Source: Candidatus Omnitrophota bacterium
Lineage (GTDB): Bacteria > Hinthialibacterota > Hinthialibacteria > JAKQFZ01
Length of the DNA: 8,391 bases
Direction of reading: 5' to 3'
NCBI GenBank assembly: GCA_029558215.1
Contig: JAKQFZ010000293.1
Location: forward strand, 1-8,391
The notes under the pieces are model-generated. The model was given only the letters and a program-made list of their open reading frames with translations. It ran no database searches and was not told the origin of the DNA. Position numbers and translations under genes: made by a program. This document shows positions 5,046 to 8,391 of the stretch, piece by piece; within the stretch, counting starts at the first letter, position 1, and each line of letters begins with the position of its first letter.

Positions 5046-6224
5046 ATGAACGATCCGAGAGATATCTCGACCGGTTGGGAAATCCCTTCCGAGGGCTACT
5101 GTGATCAGCCGTATGTCGTCAAGACATCCGACGGCGCCTGGTTGTGCGTCATGACTACCGGTCGCGGTGTCGAGGGGGAATCGGGTCAGCACATCGTTTC
5201 CATCCGAAGCGGTGACCATGGTCGAACGTGGTCTTCTCTCGTCGATATTGAGCCTGCTGATGGTCCGGAGGCATCTTGGGCCGTGCCTCTCATCGTGCCT
5301 TCAGGGCGCATCTACGTCTTCTATACATACAACGCCGAGAACCTTCGGGAAGTGATCGCAGACAACGAATATGCCCGACGCCGTGTGGACACTCTCGGAG
5401 AGTACGCCTTTCGTTTCTCGGATGACCACGGTCGGACATGGTCCTCAGAGCGTTTTTTCATCCCAGTTCGGGAGATGGAGATCGATCGCAGGAATCCTTA
5501 CGGGGGTAAAGTGCGCTTTTTCTGGGGCGTAGGCAAGCCCATCGTGCACAACGGATCGGTGTATTTTGGTTTTGCCAAAGTGGGACGTTTTGGTGATGGC
5601 TTCATGGCGGAGTCCGAGGCCTGTTTTCTGTGCAGTGACAACATACTGACTGAATCCAACCCCAGAAAGATCCGTTGGGAGACTCTTCCGGAAGGAGAGC
5701 ATGGGCTTCGTTCACCCGAGGGTCTGATCGCTGAGGAGCCGAGTGTGACCTCGCTCAGTGACGGCTCTCTTTTTTGCACATACCGGACTGTGGCAAGTCA
5801 TCCGTGTCAGGCCTATTCGCGTGATGGCGGCCGCACATGGACTCCACCCGAGTTCATGCGGTATTCCCCAGGCGGTTCCTTTGTGAACCATCCGCGGGCG
5901 GCCAACTTCGTTCGAAGACTGGATGAAGGGGAATGGACAGGTCGTTTTATTTACTGGTTTCACAATCACAATGGCCGAAGCTATGAAGGCCGGAATCCGG
6001 TCTGGCTGCTGGGGGGTGTCGAGAAAGAGGGTCCCGAAGGCAAGGTGATCCATTGGGGGCTGCCTGAGGTCGTTCTCTATGCCAAGGATCGCGAAATCCG
6101 GATCAGCTACCCCGACTTCATCGAAGACGCCGGGCGCTTTTTTGTGACAGAGACGCAGAAGACCATTGCCCGAGTTCACGAAGTGCCACGATGGCTGTTG
6201 TCTCGGCTCTGGGAGCATTGCTGA
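5046..6224 (+). CDS. BNR/Asp-box sialidase-like protein, cytoplasmic
   Basis: A 392-residue six-bladed beta-propeller protein of the sialidase (exo-alpha-sialidase/BNR) superfamily. Three Asp boxes (SxDxGxTW) are visible: SGDHGRTW (55-62), SDDHGRTW (125-132) and YSRDGGRTW (257-265). EEPSVTSLSDGSLFCTYRT (230-248) is the conserved blade carrying a Glu and an Arg as in sialidases. Near residue 24 an opening blade, QPYVVKTSDGAW, fits the first strand. Family enzymes release terminal sialic acid or act on other glycosides; many planctomycete-type members have unproved substrates. No signal peptide is present, which is unusual for an enzyme acting on external glycans. GAAGG (5033-5037) lies 8 bases before the ATG, inside the end of the DUF4432 gene. 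Activity is inferred from family only. Confidence 0.85.
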   Translation: MNDPRDISTGWEIPSEGYCDQPYVVKTSDGAWLCVMTTGRGVEGESGQHIVSIRSGDHGRTWSSLVDIEPADGPEASWAVPLIVPSGRIYVFYTYNAENLREVIADNEYARRRVDTLGEYAFRFSDDHGRTWSSERFFIPVREMEIDRRNPYGGKVRFFWGVGKPIVHNGSVYFGFAKVGRFGDGFMAESEACFLCSDNILTESNPRKIRWETLPEGEHGLRSPEGLIAEEPSVTSLSDGSLFCTYRTVASHPCQAYSRDGGRTWTPPEFMRYSPGGSFVNHPRAANFVRRLDEGEWTGRFIYWFHNHNGRSYEGRNPVWLLGGVEKEGPEGKVIHWGLPEVVLYAKDREIRISYPDFIEDAGRFFVTETQKTIARVHEVPRWLLSRLWEHC

Positions 6225-6234
6225 ACCGACCTAT

Positions 6235-6260
6235 CTCCCAATTGCATTGGAGCCTTTTCC
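6235..6260 (+). terminator. Weak possible terminator after the sialidase-like gene
   Basis: CCAAT-tgc-ATTGG (6238-6250), extendable by CTC/GAG with a bulge, is followed by CCTTTTCC. The stem is AT-rich and the U run short, so this is only a candidate. Confidence 0.3.
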
Positions 6261-6329
6261 TGTCCTTCCATTTCCTGCACGCAAGGAAAGAAACCTCTAT
6301 CGCAAAAAGCGCTCAAGCTAAAGAATTTC

Positions 6330-6359
6330 TTGCATTTGCGGTTGAAATCATGGTAAGTA
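6330..6359 (+). promoter_or_regulatory. rpsB: Candidate promoter for the rpsB leader
   Basis: TTGCAT (6330-6335) is followed 18 bases later by TAAGTA (6354-6359), with TG one base before it. The -10 match is weak. It lies just upstream of the first leader hairpin, where an rpsB promoter would be expected. Confidence 0.3.
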
Positions 6360-6370
6360 TTTCTGTTCGT

Positions 6371-6501
6371 CAACCAACCCGGTAAGGTTGGTTGTGCGAG
6401 CATATTGACCCCGCACGTTCGGGAACGGTTGATAAGCGTCACCGTCGGAACAACGGGGCCGGTTCAGTACCCGCCTTCAGGGATGTCTATTTGTGTCCCT
6501 G
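6371..6501 (+). promoter_or_regulatory. rpsB: Structured rpsB 5' leader
   Basis: Several inverted repeats follow each other: a perfect 9-bp hairpin CAACCAACC-cggtaa-GGTTGGTTG (6371-6394), GTGCG/CGCAC (6394-6398 with 6412-6416), CGTT-cggg-AACG (6416-6427), and CAGGGA/TCCCTG (6478-6483 with 6496-6501). The whole 6225-6552 gap holds no gene. A long structured leader fits the S2 autoregulation known for rpsB operons, where S2 binds its own mRNA; that role is inferred. The first hairpin lacks a U run, so it is not an intrinsic terminator. Confidence 0.5.
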
Positions 6502-6534
6502 GTGCGTGGTGTCGAATCGAAAAATGAGGTTATT

Positions 6535-6541
6535 GAGGAGG
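6535..6541 (+). promoter_or_regulatory. rpsB: Strong ribosome binding site of rpsB
   Basis: GAGGAGG is 11 bases before GTG 6553 and 14 before ATG 6556. It lies inside the longer open frame, which shows that S2 does not begin at the far-upstream codon 6493. Confidence 0.6.
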
Positions 6542-6552
6542 ATTGGACTTCG

Positions 6553-7473
6553 GTGATGGTAACAATGAAGCAGTTGTTGGAGTCAGGGACCCATTTTGGG
6601 CACCAGACTCGGAGATGGAACCCCAAGATGAAGAAGTACATCTTTGGGGAGAGAAATGGGATCTACATCATTGACTTGAAGAAGACCGTTCGTCTTCTCA
6701 AGGACGCCTGCCGTTTCGTTCGCGACATGGTGGCCGATGGTGGTGCCGTTCTTTTTGTTGGAACCAAGAAGCAGGCGCAGGATACCGTTTTTGACGAGGC
6801 GCGCCGGTGCGGTGCGTTTTTCGTCAATCAGAGATGGCTGGGTGGTATGCTGACAAACTTCCAGACCATTCAGAAGCGCATCAAGAGGCTGAAGGAACTG
6901 GATCAGATGGCTGGCGATGGGTCACTGAGCCATTACACCAAGAAGGAAGCCTCTATGATGATGAAGGAGAGGGAGAAACTTCAGAAATCCCTCGGTGGCA
7001 TCGCGGATATGACAAAGCCCCCCAGTGTTCTCTTTGTCACAGACTCCCGGCAGGAGAGGATTGCCGTCTCCGAAGCCCGTAAGCTGGGAATTCAGGTTGT
7101 AGCCATTGTGGATACAAACAGCGATCCGGATGAAATAGACTATGTCATTCCAGGCAACGATGATGCCATTCGAGCAATTCGTCTGCTGGCATCCAAGATC
7201 GCTGATGCCGTCATCGAGGGCAAGGCAATCCATCAGGCACGCCTTGAGGGAACGGAACTCCCACCATCAGATATGCCCGACTCGGAAACAGGTGAGGAAC
7301 TGGAAGAAGAGGCGGTGCCACAGGCGCCAGTCGTTTACAAGCCTGAACCGCCAGTAGCCCCCGTTCCGGAACCGGAGGTTGTTGTCTCTTCTCCTACTGT
7401 GGAAGAGACCTCGGGTCATCATCTTCTCGATAGCAAGGACTACGTCGAAGGTCAGGCGGAGAGCACCGTCTGA
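6553..7473 (+). CDS. rpsB: 30S ribosomal protein S2
   Basis: Ribosomal protein S2, a late-assembling small-subunit protein at the head-body junction, needed to recruit S1 in many bacteria. The 306-residue frame shows HFGHQTRRWNPKM (14-26), FVGTKKQA (68-75), RWLGGMLTNF (94-103), a helical coiled-coil region (105-145), DTNSDP (187-192) and IPGNDDAIR (200-208). I chose GTG 6553 because MMVTMKQLL then aligns with the usual MAVTMKQLL, and the ribosome site fits better than for ATG 6556. The canonical domain ends around residue 231; residues 232-306 are an extra tail, acidic then Pro/Val/Glu-rich (EELEEEAVPQAP, PEPPVAPVPEPEVVV), probably disordered. It heads the rpsB-tsf-pyrH cluster. Confidence 0.97.
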   Translation: MMVTMKQLLESGTHFGHQTRRWNPKMKKYIFGERNGIYIIDLKKTVRLLKDACRFVRDMVADGGAVLFVGTKKQAQDTVFDEARRCGAFFVNQRWLGGMLTNFQTIQKRIKRLKELDQMAGDGSLSHYTKKEASMMMKEREKLQKSLGGIADMTKPPSVLFVTDSRQERIAVSEARKLGIQVVAIVDTNSDPDEIDYVIPGNDDAIRAIRLLASKIADAVIEGKAIHQARLEGTELPPSDMPDSETGEELEEEAVPQAPVVYKPEPPVAPVPEPEVVVSSPTVEETSGHHLLDSKDYVEGQAESTV

Positions 7474-7498
7474 GGCCAGTACAGGAGGAGAATACGTA

Positions 7499-8095
7499 AT
7501 GGAAGTTCCTGCAAACCTAGTCAAGGAATTGCGTTTTAAGACAGGCGCCGGCATCATGCAGTGCAAGGAAGCTCTGGGAGCCACCAACTGCAACATTGAC
7601 GATGCCATCAAATACCTGCGTGAAAAGGGGATCGCCGCGGCGGCCAAGCGCTCAGGTCGTGAGGCCAAGGAAGGTCTCATTTACTCCTACATCCATCCAG
7701 GCTCCAAGATTGGGGTCATGATTGAGGTCAACTGCGAGACGGACTTCGTCGCTCGCAATCCTCAGTTCGAACAGCTTGCCAAAGACTTGGCAATGCAAGT
7801 TGCGGCTTCGAGTCCCACCTGTGTTCTCCGTGAGCAGGTTCCTGAAGATCTTCTGGAATCCGAAAGGGACATTCTGCGCAAGCAGGCAGCTCAGGAGGGC
7901 AAGCCTGCTCAAGTGATTGAGAAGATCGTCACCGGACGAATCGAAAAGTTCTACAGTCAGGTCTGTCTCATGGAGCAGCCTTTCGTCAAGGACATGAATC
8001 GGACGGTTCAAGACATGGTTACCGAGGCTATCGCAACCATTGGTGAGAACATTGTCGTTCGTCGTTTTGTCCGCTATCAACTGGGTGGCGATTAG
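7499..8095 (+). CDS. tsf: Translation elongation factor Ts
   Basis: EF-Ts, the guanine-nucleotide exchange factor that releases GDP from EF-Tu in the cytoplasm. The 198-residue protein begins with the UBA-like N domain (LVKELRFKTGAGIMQCKEAL, 7-26; AIKYLREKG, 36-44). It carries the EF-Tu-contacting motif TDFVARN (81-87) after IGVMIEVNCE, and ends after one core subdomain (GENIVVRRFVRYQLG). The length matches the short form known from Thermus (about 196 residues) rather than the roughly 280-residue E. coli form, so it probably lacks the second core repeat. AGGAGG (7483-7488) is 10 bases before the ATG. It follows rpsB by 25 bases. The frame is open further upstream into rpsB, but ATG 7499 gives the expected N terminus. 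Confidence 0.97.
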   Translation: MEVPANLVKELRFKTGAGIMQCKEALGATNCNIDDAIKYLREKGIAAAAKRSGREAKEGLIYSYIHPGSKIGVMIEVNCETDFVARNPQFEQLAKDLAMQVAASSPTCVLREQVPEDLLESERDILRKQAAQEGKPAQVIEKIVTGRIEKFYSQVCLMEQPFVKDMNRTVQDMVTEAIATIGENIVVRRFVRYQLGGD

Positions 8096-8113
8096 TCTCG
8101 GAGCGTGACACGC

Positions 8114-8391
8114 ATGAGCCAACTGAAGTATCGCACGGTGCTGCTGAAACTCAGTGGTGAATCACTCTCGAGTTCTGATCGCGGAACAACTCTTGACTGG
8201 GACAGTTTCGAACCCATCGCCCGTTCGATCGAGCAGTGTGTTGGGCTGGGAGTTCGTATGGCGGTTGTTATCGGGGGAGGAAACTTCCTGAGAGGCCGCC
8301 AGATCAAGGGTGCAGCCTTGTCCGATGTTCGTGCCGATCAACTGGGCATGTTGGCGACAACCATCAACGCCCTGGCATTGGAAGATTACTG
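8114..8391 (+). CDS. pyrH: UMP kinase, 5' part, cut by the window end
   Basis: The first 92 codons of uridylate kinase, which phosphorylates UMP to UDP in pyrimidine nucleotide synthesis; a hexameric cytoplasmic enzyme of the amino-acid-kinase fold. Visible: LLKLSGESL (10-18, phosphate-binding Lys12 and Gly15), VVIGGGNFLRG (51-61) and ADQLGMLATTINALALED (74-91, UMP-site and hexamer region). The frame stays open to the last base, so the gene continues outside. GGAG (8100-8103) is 10 bases before the ATG. A GTG in frame at 8105 is too close to it to be used. It follows tsf by 18 bases, in the usual rpsB-tsf-pyrH-frr order; frr is presumably beyond the edge. Confidence 0.96.
   Translation, partial: MSQLKYRTVLLKLSGESLSSSDRGTTLDWDSFEPIARSIEQCVGLGVRMAVVIGGGNFLRGRQIKGAALSDVRADQLGMLATTINALALEDY

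Noticed and set aside
6493..6552. Longer S2 start at 6493
   Set aside because: The strong ribosome site GAGGAGG lies inside this extension, and the extra residues do not resemble any S2 N terminus.
7379..7498. Upstream extension of EF-Ts into rpsB
   Set aside because: The extension overlaps conserved rpsB frame; ATG 7499 has an ideal ribosome site and the normal EF-Ts N terminus.

Overview
The window looks like a chromosomal segment of a moderately GC-rich (low-to-mid 50s % by eye) free-living bacterium. The right end carries the conserved housekeeping order rpsB-tsf-pyrH. The left and middle carry accessory genes: a DUF4159 protein, a HicB-like orphan, a DUF4432 mutarotase-like protein and a BNR-repeat sialidase-like protein. 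These are families I associate with Planctomycetota, Hydrogenedentota, Sumerlaeota and similar lineages. I cannot assign a phylum from the sequence alone. I see no insertion sequence, integrase, tRNA gene or CRISPR array.

Layout: (1) 22-968, minus strand: a HicB-like 76-residue protein followed closely by an exported DUF4159 protein. (2) 969-1157: a compact divergent promoter region. (3) 1164-3106, plus strand: a divergent tRNA-guanine transglycosylase (TGT/queuine tRNA-ribosyltransferase) homologue overlapping by ATGA a full-length homologue of the Rmt/ArmA family of 16S rRNA (guanine-1405 N7) methyltransferases, the family that gives high-level aminoglycoside resistance. (4) 3069-3779, minus strand: an exported lipase-like alpha/beta hydrolase, convergent with and overlapping the methyltransferase by 38 bp, preceded by a cluster of inverted CAACTG repeats. 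(5) 3969-6224, plus strand: a two-gene unit of a DUF4432 mutarotase-like protein and a cytoplasmic sialidase-like protein. (6) 6225-6552: the rpsB leader with several hairpins. (7) 6553-8391: rpsB (S2 with a long Pro/Glu-rich tail), tsf (short EF-Ts) and the 5' part of pyrH, cut by the window edge.

The most interesting unit is the translationally coupled TGT-like/Rmt-like pair. Both families act on guanine around ring position 7: TGT replaces G with a 7-deazaguanine base that has no N7, and Rmt methylates N7. The TGT-like protein keeps the catalytic aspartates and zinc site, but the loop that recognises the incoming base is changed (GGYPVRPDG in place of the usual GGLxVGE), so its base or RNA target may differ from classic queuosine synthesis. 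From memory, and unverified here, the acquired resistance gene rmtD was reported near a putative tRNA ribosyltransferase gene. If so, the pair may be an ancestral functional unit that has been mobilised elsewhere. The rest of the window is mostly conventional.
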